NCBI GenBank assembly: GCA_024516035.1
Contig: CM044967.1
Location: 14,721,363-14,785,362, forward strand
Direction of reading: 5' to 3'
Origin: Bactericera cockerelli
Taxonomy: Eukaryota; Arthropoda; Insecta; Hemiptera; Triozidae
DNA: 64,000 bases
Both the position numbers and the translations under genes were made by a program. The notes beneath the pieces were generated by a model that was not told the origin of the DNA, made no database searches, and worked only from the letters and a program-made list of their open reading frames with translations. This document shows positions 26,053 through 37,841 of this stretch, one piece after another (position 1 is the first letter of the stretch; each line of letters begins with the position of its first letter).

Positions 26053-27125
26053 AACTGCAGATAACTCGTTTTAAACTCAATAAAAATCGTGATTTTATGC
26101 TTTTTTAACAAAATCAGTTTTTTCTACATTCTTGTTCCTTTAAAGCCTGGTGTGTCGTTTTCGACACGGATCCATAACTTTTTACTGGTAAAAGCTAGAA
26201 AGCTGAAACCAACGCCAAAAGTCTTAGAAAACCTTCAGGATGAAAAAAAAGTTGGGTGCAATTTTTTTTCCCCGGCCAAATTAATTCCGGCGTCAAAGGG
26301 TTAAGGTATAATGTATGAAAGCACTAAGAATAAGAATCAAAACACATGATTTTAAAACTTCGAAACTAATACCAAAATAAGTGAAAAGAAAAAATAAAAT
26401 TGGTCACTTCATAACCCTTTTCGAAAAGCTGCTTCATATTTCAAAAACAACTCCATACCCCTTTCAGAAAAGCAGCTACTTACCATAGTCATCGCCTCCA
26501 ACATAGTATTATTTCTACTCAATAACACACAGTCCATTTATCATGAACAATTCGCAATGTTTATATCGTATACACTTTTACTAAAAACAAGTCTATGCTG
26601 AAACACTTAATGTTACCAATTTGCTCGCAAGAACATTTACCAGTATGTAGATAATTGCTTTTTGGAAACTTTCAAACCTAATTCAATAAAGTGAGAAGAG
26701 TACGTTGACAAAACACTGTCGTTTGTAACTTAAATTGTTCGCTATTAACAACTAAAACATGAAGCTTTTGAGCCTCAGATGTCACAGTGTATTTCATGAG
26801 TTTATTTCCGACAACATTTGTTTCTGTCTTGAATCTTCGAAAAATTCTTGCTCTTTTGAATGTAGAATACCTTCAAAAAGGTAAAAACAATATACCCTCT
26901 CGTATTCCTATTTTATATTACCTACATGTTTAGTTTTTACTGTGTCTTTCATTCATCATCTGCATGAGCAATATGGCAGTCGGTCTTGTAAGTCAACCAA
27001 TCTAGCCCTCTAATTTTACAAACAAGCTAATTGAAAGAATTCAGAGTTCGAATAAACCAAAATAACCAAAAAGTTCATTTTCCCTCTCTAAATGAACAGT
27101 TTTATCTCATAGTTTGACCTTATCA

Positions 27126-27236
27126 GTCAAAATTGAAAAGTGTGAAGTTGTACTAGATTTAACTAGATCTAGATGAACATGAAGGTATGAAAAAACATAC
27201 CTGGAAATGGGCATTCTGGACAGCAGATTCGAATCT
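27126..27236 (+). repeat. Family G partial copy
   Basis: AAAATTGAAAAGTGTGAAG, TTGTACTAGATTTAACTAG, AACATACCTGG and GACAGCAGATTCGA match the family order, with small insertions. Confidence 0.55.
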
Positions 27237-27999
27237 AAAGTTTATAATCCCTGAAAGAATACGTTGTATTTTATGTCACCTCGCGTTGGTATGGTCTTGG
27301 AAAAAGTATTTTGACAGTTTCGTATGAGTAATAACTTGTTAGAACAATTAGCAACAAAGCTGAACGTTTTAATGGATGAAAATCAAATACTAATACCAAA
27401 TAAACTATTAGAGATATGGATGTATCGAGTCTTGTGTAGCCACTCTAAGCGTCACCCTTCGTGTCCAGACAACTGCTAAAAGGTCCAGTGAAGTGTTGTA
27501 AACAGTCCAAAGCATCTCGCACGTATGTCAACTTAAAGAAAACACTTTCCACCGAAAACTTTGTCCTCCAACCCTTCAGCGCGCATTAAAAAAATTATAA
27601 ATACCCTTCAACTCTTTGGAAAACTTGACAACGGAACGTGTGCTTATTTTCCTTTCTGCTCCTAATGACAAGGGTTAGAGGATTATGCGGGAAGAGATAC
27701 TTTTTTAACAAAAGTAAGTTAGATAATTAAATTTCGTAGAAACGATTTTGATGTTAACGCAAATATATTTGAACATCTTCGAGCTTGCCATTCATCATTT
27801 CGATATGCGTTCTGCAGACTTTTCAAAGATAATGCAATTTAAATTGAATTTGCTATTCCTCTTTGAAAAAAAAAGGTTAAGAAATGAATGTAGATTTATC
27901 ATTGATGTTGAGAACAATGATTGCATAGCATAAGTCTCTAAATATATTAGTGATTGTAGGAAATGTACATGGTTTTGGATGAGACATAGGTATCATGGC

Positions 28000-30700
28000 T
28001 GAATATAGTCGTGAATGATGTTAGCCAGTTAATGGTTAAGATGTTATTTTTATTGGCTACCTTTATTTCCAACATTTGATTTTGTTATTGTTATTGTAGC
28101 AGCGCGCAACGTTAGGGTTTTGCTATATACATATTCGATAGTCTCCAAACAGTGAAAAAAAAAACAAAATATTTCCAGTTAGTCCTGGCCCACAGTATTT
28201 TCCAGAATGATTTCATACGGGACCAATTAAAAAAAAATTCTGTGTCAAGTCTTTAAATTTTTAAGTCGACCTAGGTTTTACGTGCACGGTAGTTTCCTTA
28301 TAAGATATTAGACGGAAAAGCCCATGATTCGGGATTCAAGATTATTTCCCCAGCTACGGTTGTACTTACATTTCACTCACAAAACTCACACTGTTGCAAC
28401 AATATAGACGGCCGTCTGAAAATGAAAACTTTGTTACTCAAAAAGGCCAAGTCCTTCCTATTTTTTAATAAAAGATTAATTATATCCATGAAGTTCTGAA
28501 ATGACCAATATCTCTCCCTCATACCTCCCTATTTCTTTCTCCCCTCTCAAAGTTAATGAAAAACAATAATCATTATGGTCAGTCCGAATTATTACATAAA
28601 TGACCGTCCGCTTCCGTAATTATTTTTTATGTTCCTCTAAAATTATTATTATTAATACTACTCTTTAACCCCAGGCAGTTTTAACTTGAAGGATGTATGC
28701 AAATATTTTAACATGCGGATGTTCGGGGAGTTAGTTGGACATAGTAAAAAAAGACTCCGAAACAAAAGGAAGAGCAAAACAATGTTCTAGTCGGAAAACA
28801 AGGGGCAATATGTTAATTTATCATAATACTTCAGGAATTAAAAATTTCCTGATTAAGATTGCTCAATGCTCACTCAACTTGGAATTTTGGAATTCTTAAT
28901 CCCTAAAGAAATTAGATGATAGACAACAATCCCACATCTAATCACTCTGAAAAGTTTTGTGGACAAAGAGAAACTGTATCCTCAGATATATTAGCTTGAA
29001 AAAATATAAGAACATTTTCACCAACAGCCATTGTTGTAGGAAATGATATAGAAAAAAATGAAACTTAAACGTTCTTTTGGTTGTTCCGTTTCTTCTGTGG
29101 TAAACTATTTCCATTGCACCGCCATCCTCTCGTAAGGGCTAGAGCTATCATGTCCTTCTTGAATATTTCATTCTGGACTGACCATTGAAACTATACTTAT
29201 GATAGACGGTTCTTCGGAGCAGGACCCAGACATGTTGGTGTTTACTATAACATCAACTAAGAGCCACCAACACCAGCAACTCAACAACAATTACCACGTC
29301 TGCCCTCTTCTTGGCCTAGCAATATGTCTCTCGCAATTTAAAAGGGCATTGTTTTCAGAATATACAGTGGTACAGAATCTAATCCTACCACCGTGTTAAC
29401 TCGCGAACACGAAAAGTAAGTAGTAACACAGTGCAATAAAGAAGCAACAAATCCACCCGAATTAAAACAAGGCCTCTAATTTTTCATTTCCTGAAATCCT
29501 GACCGACCGGTGAGAAAGCAAAGTTCTCGAACAAAAGAAAAGTATAAGTTGAAATAGAGGGGGAGGAGGATGATAAAGTGGAAATGGTCAAGACAGGACG
29601 GAAGTGCTCAACAGAATAAATCCCTCATTCCTCTGATCCGCCGAGCGTGTATGTCCAGTATATCTGTTTCTCTTGTTTACTTCCACTGTAGCAGCTCTAT
29701 CTTGTGTTAATTAAATATCCCGAGATTATGATAGCCCAGGGAAGAGTTCTGCACTGACCACTACCCTGAGCACTCCCGTCCACTTGCCCGGAGTTTCCCC
29801 CCCGCCCTATCTGATTTCCAACACAGATCGGGGTGAAAAAAGCTTCGGGCCGCAGCGTCTACTAGTCTTTGCACCCCCGATGCGTACAGACATTGTAGTT
29901 CTTCTTCTTCTTCACTGTCCAGTTTTACCAATTCTTTTAATTACAGGGTCTTCCATTTGCATTTTTTAACTTGAAATATTTAATTAATGTACAACAGTTA
30001 AAAACCAACAATTATGGTGGGACGCAATTTAAAGAGAGAAAAAAATCAAGTAAATATTGGAAAATGACATTTCATTGATTAAGTAAACCAAATTATTCTG
30101 CTGGTATTTCAGCCATATTGAAGCTAGAAGCGGTAAATCTGTGTTTATTTCCCAGCGTATGGTATGTGAAATCTCCCTCGTGATATGGCCATAGTAGTTG
30201 AAAGTGTCCATATCATGTAATTTGCCAATGGATGTCTCCTCATTTTCAAATTTTTGTTGAAACTCTTTTCAACAAGGAAACAAAAGCAATCTTTGCCCTA
30301 ACTGATTTTCTAGAGAGAAAAATTACCAAAAGTGTAGACGCAAATGTTTTTCCTCCAGCTTACTGTAACAGATTTGTCCAAATGCAAACCATGCACCCTG
30401 TACATAATAAGCACTAAATCTCTCAGGGGTAAAATTAATTATTTCAATGTTTGAAAATGTTCTTTCTCCTGTACAAATATGAAATCCCTCATTGTTCTGT
30501 AGCCGTGAGTGTATCCTCTACATTTTTCGTGAAAGATTTCCCGTTGTCCGAAATATTTTTTCCTATAATTTTTTGAAACAACAAGCTAATCCTTTTTCAT
30601 GAAATGTAAATATCCAGACATGTCCGAGGAAGAGGTTTTTTTGCCATCTGAAAACTCATCTAAGACTGGGTTCCAAACTAATACTTGAATAAACAAGACC
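28000..30700. other. Intergenic; GC-richer patch at about 29560-29960
   Basis: No supported gene. The part around 29740-29900 has runs of C and several CpG, unlike its AT-rich surroundings, and ORFs are longer simply because stops are rarer. It might be a 5' exon or promoter of a gene outside recognition, or a repeat. I cannot decide. Confidence 0.35.
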
Positions 30701-30729
30701 AAGATTATGATTGAAAATATAATGAAGAG

Positions 30730-31745
30730 AAATGTGTTTCCTGCAATACTCGTATACAAATGCTGTCAGACTAAAATACTAAAAGACGGTGAAAGACTAA
30801 AATGCTGTCTACTCAACGAGTTTTCCAAAATACTAGAGCGAAGCCTTAAACAGCTTATTCGGAACAATTTGGATGGTGATCGCCCATTTAAGTACGGTTA
30901 CACTTCTGGCGTTGAGATGGAGCAGGCTATGTTTCAATTGAAAGCGCTAATCATCGAAAGTGACGCGCAACTCCGAGTTGGGATTTTTCTGGATATGCCA
31001 GGCGCCTTTGATAATTTTACAGTGGGTAAATTTGTTAGACGCCCTAAAAAGGCGCGACCTACCGAGAAAATTGCTGCGAATTCTAGCGAACTATTTCACG
31101 GAAAGACGGGTGAGGATGGCTTTAGAAGGCTCACTAGCACATAAGACTTCAACGCAGGGCTGCACGCAGGGCTCAATTCTTGGCCCTAATTGTTGGAATT
31201 TTGTGATGGATGAGCTCTTTGGTAATTCTTTTCTGGCCCGATGTAAAATTCAAGCTTATGCGGATGACATAGCTTTGCTGGTGACTGGGAATACTAGAAT
31301 CGAGATTGAAGTCTGTTGCAATGAAAATTTTACAGACCTGGCTGACCGAGAACCGAATAAGCCTAAGCATAGGTAATTGCTGCTACGTACTCTTCAATGA
31401 TACCCTGAAACGAGATCCAACAGTACGCTTTAGTGGAGTAAAATATCAAGCGAGCCCGCACCACCAAATACCTCAGTGTTTGGTGGGATCAAAAACTTAC
31501 CTCTGATACGCAAATACAAACGGTATGCAAAGCTGCTCGGAAAACATTCTGGGTGTTGAAAGGAAATGTAGAGTTGAATGACCCGTCTGACATGCCGACA
31601 GGTCCATATCTACCGCGGGGCTACGGTTCCAAAAGTTCTGTATGGAGTGGGTATCTGGGGCGATGCGCTTCGTAGGAACAAGACCAAACGAGGATTACTC
31701 TCGCTTCAACGGCATTAATACACTTTTTTTCCCGCCAAGACGAGT
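30730..31745 (+). pseudogene. Non-LTR retrotransposon reverse transcriptase, frame-shifted
   Basis: Three frames together give the RT palm. The first (30707 to about 31015) has CCLLNEFSKILERSLKQLIR, FKYGYTSGVEMEQAMFQLK and GIFLDMPGAFDN. After a shift near 31015 the second (to 31374) has LDALKRRDLPRKLLRILANY, QGCTQGSILGPNCWNFVMD and the catalytic AYADDIALLV. The third gives LKRDPTVRFSGVK, then QTVCKAARKTFWVLKGNVEL and, near 31615-31715, TVPKVLYGVGIWGDALRRN. Order and motifs are those of the I/Jockey-type non-LTR group; the clade is not certain. The YADD is intact but the gene is broken by at least three shifts, with no endonuclease domain visible upstream. An old 5'-truncated copy. Confidence 0.9.
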
Positions 31746-32639
31746 AAACGCCCAGGATAGGAAATATGCGAGAATGACCATAGCTACAAAACCACAACTG
31801 AGCTGTCCAATGACGTAAATCCGCTAAGTCATGTACACTACTCACGGATGAGCAGTTCAGAATAGCGAAAACGAGCTAACTGTGTACATGACGGCAGATA
31901 AGATTGGTATCCGAGATGTTGCAGTCATTACCACTTTAAGGGGAAACCCAGGTGCGGGGCGTTGCTTGCGACGAACATTTTCATACAGCCCATATTTATT
32001 AATGGTTCTGACCCGTTCTTATCTATTGTCCGTCTGATCCACCAAGGCTCTGATCTGATTTATTATATATTTGGGGAACTGACCTAGATCACAACTACCT
32101 TCTTTCAGTCAGCCTTGTGCCTGCCATTAATTACTCATATAATCACACAGCTGATTCGAATGAAGCTGGACCCTCTAGATTTCAAAGAGAAAATCACGTT
32201 CTGCTTATATCTAGTTGACCCAACCCTAGACGGAACAACTTCAGATGGATAGGTATAAACAGATTTGTGGTTTTACTCTGTTTTTCAATTGGCATTTGCA
32301 CAGATTCACAGGAAACCCCTGTCATGTGAAACAGTTTCCCGTTTGATGACATTTTTCTATTCAATTACAAACAACTCCGGCTTTTGAAAGTGTAAAATAT
32401 CTCCAACTAAACAAGATACTATCGAACTCCCCAGGATATTCAAAATAGCAACACAAGGAGAGGGGCGCACAATGAACCGATGTTTGATGTAGGTAAAATA
32501 GTAAATTGGAAACCTCCGACTTGAAAGGATTGATTTGTTTCGTTTTGTAGATATTAATATTGAGCTCGGAATGAAAACAAAAGGGCAAACACGTTCCGAA
32601 CAGGATATTTCGTCCGATATTAATTTTCCACCTATTTAG

Positions 32640-32935
32640 TCAATAACAAAATGTCACTGGACAGAGGACATGTCAATTGGAACGAGATGGACAGTGGTCA
32701 GTTATGTCAAAACGGTGAAAGGGTACTTTCGGACACTTGAGGACCGCTACTCACTCAGATGGAAGAGTACATTAGAGACGGTCACGTGTGGGCCACGCGG
32801 CTACTCAGCTGTCCTAATAACTCGGAGTCCGCGGTTCGTTTTGTCATTCGACACTCTATCAATAGAACTGAACCAGGACTTCCCACAAATATTTTCTTTC
32901 TCTTTCTCCTCGACATTGTCTATCTAGCTCCCTAA
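32640..32935. other. GC-richer patch without recognised gene
   Basis: The open frame 32670-32927 is long for this window, but its translation (GTRWTVVSYVKTVKGYFRTL and on) is not recognised. CpG and GGACC-like words are more frequent than in flanks. It is followed by a CT-rich stretch up to about 33020. Confidence 0.25.
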
Positions 32936-33059
32936 ATTTTCACTCTCTCTCACTCCTTTACTTTGTCTATTGCCAATCACTTGTACATTTTATCTATCTT
33001 TCTTCCTGTCTGTTTAGTCTATGGCAGACTTCCCTATTTACTTGTGTTGTACTAAATCT

Positions 33060-36000
33060 TCACTAATTTACACGAGAAGACATTTACACCCTCTTATCAA
33101 AATGAAAATTTGAAGTGTCTGGATTAAACTCAGGAGCGTTGTTAGTCACTACTGAATAAGTCCAGGGCGGATCTTGATAGGTTGGTAGTAGTTTAGTACT
33201 TGTGACCTATCAAATTACAGAAAAGTTTTCAACGTGGACCTTTTTTAAGCATGTCAGGAAATTGAATAAACTGTCAACTGAATAAACAAGTTTATTCAAT
33301 TTACTCCGAAACTAAGCTCTCTACAACTCAAAATCCGTAGGTACCAGTTTGTAACTGTAAATATGGTTGGATAAATAAATAACTAGAAAAGTGATTTGAA
33401 AAACACTATCTCTGATAATCTAGGACACAATTTTAGTTTTCATTTACTCCTTACTCAATAATTATCACCAACGCAAAAGTCACGTTCCTCTTTGGATGAC
33501 TCACTTTCTGAAACAGCGCCTGAAAATTTCAGTGTTAATTTCACAACCCTTTACTTTAAATCCTGACAATACTACGAGTTCACTTTTACCACCACATAAA
33601 TTGGACATTGTAAATACATGCGTAACCACACGTTTCAGAATTCCCCTGAAAATTTCAAAGTTAAGAACCAAAACAATTAAACAACTAAGAAAATGAATGC
33701 CTCCCGTGGGAATTGAGAATATAAGTTAGGTTACTCGTAAATACGAACAGGAAAGCTTCGACAGTGTTTTGGTCTTGATATAATTATTATTATTCATGTA
33801 AAAACCAACATTCAATAAAAATATATTCACAAATTGTACACAGTTTTCGAGTCGAAAAAGCAACAGAACTATTTATAATGTATTTTTAATATAAAAATAA
33901 ATCTGTAATATACGTATCTTATAAATTCAACCCGAAAGTTTGAATGACACCTGAAAGTCATCTTTTCAAAAAATATTTATGACTTTTGACCAACATTACT
34001 TTTATTGGTAAGGTTTTTGTACACTTATAAAGCCATAAATTTTCACTTTTATAAAATTTAAGATTTCCCCCCTGTCAATTATTCTTCACTATTCATCGAA
34101 TGTGAGAAATGATTTTTCGTGGATCATAAATCTTGCCATCACTCACGGAGAAGATAATTCAACAAAAAACCAAGGATTGCATTGATCAAATTAACTTTCT
34201 GAAAAGAGAAAAACCTGTATTTGATCAAAAAACAAACCTTTGTGAAAACATAAAAAAACGAAATTTCATAACCCGACCATTATGTCGAGAAATTTTTAAT
34301 TTATGACTATATCCATTGCCAATTACCAACCCCAGATCGTTTCCAAAGTAAATATTATATAATGAGTAAAAAACCATCGGCAATTTCACACACCTGATTA
34401 CTGTGCACAAATTACGGTTTTGATTTTCCGTTCAATAATTTTTTTTTGCATTTCATATTTTGAAGAAAATATGACAGGTTTATTCCTTGTAATGATGGGT
34501 TTCACCCCTTGTCTAAATATTCATCAGACAATGACAAGTTTTCAGTTTTTCTTGGAAAGGGCAAAATCGTAGTTTTTTGGAGGAGGCGGTGAAATTCGTT
34601 GCCTTTTTTGTGGTATGAAATTTAGTAAATATGTGAACTGCACAGTTTCTATAGTATTCTCCAAGAGCTGAAATCCGAAATTAAATAGCAAGTATCATAA
34701 AAAAATTGTCCACTTCATCATTAGATCCAGCAAATGATAATCACTTGTGGTTTAAAAAAAATCCATGACTAGAACCTTTATGTTAATACTTGCTTTGATT
34801 GAATATACCTTGTTATGAATGAGACAAGACTACTGGGAAATAATGTGTGAATTTGACACTCAGAAAGTAAGAAATTCGACCACACTAATAAACAACAGCT
34901 AGGCATGGAGAGTGGTTGAGTGGAAGAGCTCACATGTGAGAACCCTGCCACTTTAAAGAAAGCCAAAAAAAGAGTAAAATGAAAATTTAAAAGCGTTCAT
35001 GTCATACCTTGTTGGTGAAATGGGATGAGGAACAATTATCTGTAAGTTCTGATCGTCGACAAAGAATTGATTTTTCTCTGTACCTACATTTGAAAACTGA
35101 ACCAGAACTACTCCACTTAGAACAACTACCGACGTAAAAGGACTTGAAAGTTCAATTCGAACTTTATAAATAGAGTCTCTTTTTTCTGTATAGCTATTTT
35201 GTTATACATGGGCGGAAAATCAGAGAATGCATTGTGATTTACAGATATTATATGCTTTGAAGTTCAAATTAAAAAGAGGAGAGGAACAACACCATCACAT
35301 ATGAATGGCATGACATGTCATATCAACGTTATTTACGAATTTCTATTATGGGTTCATTTATTTTTACGATTTTCAATTTTTCGAGAAAAAAATATTACTT
35401 GTATATTTTTTTAATACTATCATACCCCTTTCCAGAATTCTGTTTGCTTTTTTATCATACAATTTTATTGCATCACGGTTACCGCGTAGAACATTTGTCT
35501 TCTTGTTTTGTTTGATTATGTTTTTTCTGTGTGAAATTATCTACCAAAGCATGAAAGAAAATTGAAGAGTAAAAATAAATATCCTTTGCATGAGATGCAG
35601 AATAATATGTTCGGTTATGCTGCTTGTAGAACAAGAGACTTAAGCTTCGGTTGTTACGGGATGTTGTTTTTGCGGTATTGAGAAACACAGGGTTTGAACA
35701 CACCTGCTGGAGTGATATTGTGAAAGCAGCCATCAATGATAACTTTAAGATGTGACATTAAAAGTAATGGATCCCTCGATGATTATTGATATTAGGATTG
35801 TACTTAAATTCCACTATGCCGTTTTTCTCTAAATATCTATCGTGTTGGTTTGAATGTCTGCCCAGGACTAATAATTATAACTTTCGCCTTTTTCAATTGA
35901 CGAAATTAAAACAAATAGTGTAGTCCGTTGTTTTGGCAGGACGAATGAAAAATAGCTCAAAAGCTGCAACAATAAAGCCATTAGTTAAGCCAGGGTCTTT

Positions 36001-37400
36001 GAAGACATCAACACTGAATTTAATAAGACACATTATTTATCAAATGGCCTTTGAACTCATATGGCCTTCAAAAGCAAGATTGGGACAGCACTAGACGGTG
36101 ATAGAATTTGTAACATTTTTGTCAAGTGTCAAGAAGTTTTTCCAAAGAATTGATGTTCCCATTATTCAACATTTCTTAATGTATTTCTTGTTGTTGTGCC
36201 ATTAACTATTCTCCTTGCCCAATATGTTGTGAGACTTCTCATCCAGAGTTGACAATCAAAATAATAAAATTGAAAAATGCTTCGAAAACACTATGGGAAA
36301 ATGAATTGACAGAATGGGATTCACATTTTCGAGTCAGTGCTCACATTTCCTCATTTATAACCATACGCAAAATGTAGACTTATTATGAAAGTTGTATACA
36401 AAAATTGTATATTAGTTTAACCTCAAGTCAATTCGTTTGACTTAGGGCGGAAGTTTTAAAAGATGAAAATGAATTGAAATAGTGTTGAAATTCGAAATCT
36501 AAATTATGGCCAAAGCAGACCATTTCTGCCACTATATCAGCAATCAGGTTCATGTTAGATCTGTGAGTTGGGATGATAACCATTACAATGGCTTAGATTT
36601 TTCTTTTTTTCCTTTAATTTTGACTCGAGCGTTTAAAGTGTCCAATATTTCTTGAGTAATGTTAAAAGAACCCTTGAATTTTATAGTCTTTTGAAGGAGT
36701 CCTTACATAGAGCATCATTGAGTTTCACACATTGCTAAGTTTTTTTTTCAGCCATGTTGTCATTAATAAGTGTCCAGTTTTTTTTGGCTCAATTCTTTTT
36801 CCTGTTTTTCCTTCTTCTTTTTTTTAAAGGATACAAATGTTTATTGGATATTGCATTCTTAATAGAATTTGAAATTTCACATGACATCTCAGGCAGTCCC
36901 TTAGGTTCACAATTTCACTTACTAACATCGCCAGAAAGAACTTTATTTCATATCTAAAAAAAAGTCAATCGAAATAAGAGCAGTATTTTTGTCCATGCCT
37001 ATAAATGTACAATTTTTTAATGACGCCATGTTATGCAACGTCAAGCTAGGCTAAGGTTTGGTTCAAAATTTCCTTTCGCCATAAACTGAAATTTTTTGTT
37101 CACTCGAGCTGAAATTTTCAGGGCATCTCCCTTACATACTTGGCTATCAATTTGTACCTACCATATATGTACAATTGTACATAATATATTTAAAATTTTA
37201 AAGTGAGCAAAACCCTTTGTGCTTCTTTTAACGCGCTCTTAACTATTTTTTTCTCTCTCTTTGTCATTTTCTTTCTGTCCTTCTGTTCAGTAAAAGTAAA
37301 GTGCTCTGTTTTAATGTTTTTATTTAATGAGGCACTAATTCAAGTATATTTAACTAGTTATTTTAGCATAAAAGAGTGAAAATGCACAAGTCGTCCTGAA
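33060..37400. other. Gene-poor intergenic stretch
   Basis: No gene or long repeat recognised. A small hairpin, ATTGAATAAACT with AGTTTATTCAAT, lies at about 33251-33301. Confidence 0.5.
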
Positions 37401-37409
37401 TATTAGAGT

Positions 37410-37737
37410 AGTCACCGTGGCCGAGTGGGCTAGTGCACTTGGCTTGCACACACGGTGACCTGGGTTCGAATTCCTGATAAGTAGAAAAAATCACTGTTAT
37501 TTTTATGTCCGGGATTCACTCGTGATGAAAACTGACTTGTTACTTGTATGAGTAACGACTAGAGTAGTACCTAAGCAAAATTACAGCGAGGCAAAGAGTC
37601 GATTAATCCCAATACTGATAAGGGTTACTCAGAAAGAGAGAGAGAGATAGCGAGAGACTATGTTAGGTGGTAGAAAATGCTTGAAGCTTTAACCTAGCCT
37701 GGTGGTTACCTTCCACTAAAAAGTGTTATTATTATTA
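37410..37737 (+). mobile_element. SINE family C, plus strand
   Basis: A tRNA-like head distinct from family A: CCGTGGCCGAGTGGGCTAG (A box), TTGGCTTGCACACACGG, then GACCTGGGTTCGAATTCC (B box). The middle has TTTATGTCCGGGATTCACTC and a GA microsatellite (37631-37655). The last part (TTAGGTGGTAGAAAATGC, CTGGTGGTTACCTTCCACTA, GTGTTATTATTATTA) is the same as the tail of family A. The GTGACC just before the B box pairs with a GTCACC at the start, as a tRNA stem would. Confidence 0.85.
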
Positions 37738-37805
37738 GAAATAAAATTTTCAAAATTTCCCCTTAAAATTGACAAAGAAACATAAACCAAAGAAAAATAT
37801 TATGT

Positions 37806-37841
37806 ACTTCCAATTTCTAATATTAGAAATTTATTGGAAGT
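37806..37841. repeat. 36-bp interrupted palindrome, copy 1
   Basis: Arms ACTTCCAA (37806-37813) and TTGGAAGT (37834-37841) surround TTTCTAATATTAGAAA. A related 36-bp structure lies at 40668-40703. Confidence 0.8.

Larger units (their letters stand above)
25161..26167. promoter_or_regulatory. Three copies of GTGTCGTTTTCGACAC inside the piggyBac-type element
   Basis: The copies lie at 25161-25176 (one mismatch, GTGTTG), 25510-25525 (opposite orientation, AAAA centre) and 26152-26167. Arms GTGTCG and CGACAC are inverted repeats around four T or A. Two copies lie close to the ends (16 and about 130 bp in) and one is internal. By analogy with internal repeats of piggyBac they may be transposase-binding sites; this is an inference. 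Confidence 0.55.
25145..26300 (+). mobile_element. Short piggyBac-type DNA transposon, 1156 bp
   Basis: The ends are perfect 13-bp inverted repeats, CCCTTTGACGCCG at 25145-25157 and CGGCGTCAAAGGG at 26288-26300, each flanked by TTAA (25141-25144 and 26301-26304). TTAA target duplication and CCC-starting ends define the piggyBac superfamily. A full transposase is about 550-650 residues; this element is too short and keeps only an acidic N-terminal-like ORF (25626-25853) and a repetitive segment. It contains three copies of a 16-bp near-palindrome. It is probably an internally deleted, non-autonomous copy that moved with a transposase supplied in trans. Confidence 0.85.

Noticed and set aside
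29784..29969. ORF in the GC-richer patch
   Set aside because: Longer frames are expected where stops are rare; no homology recognised. The patch is noted, not the ORF.
35479..35736. 85-codon minus-strand ORF
   Set aside because: Chance-like composition, no context.
37410..37475. Possible tRNA gene with GGCCGAGTGGGCTAG and GGTTCGAATTCC
   Set aside because: It is the head of a 330-bp SINE that ends in the family A tail. I did not find a full acceptor stem.
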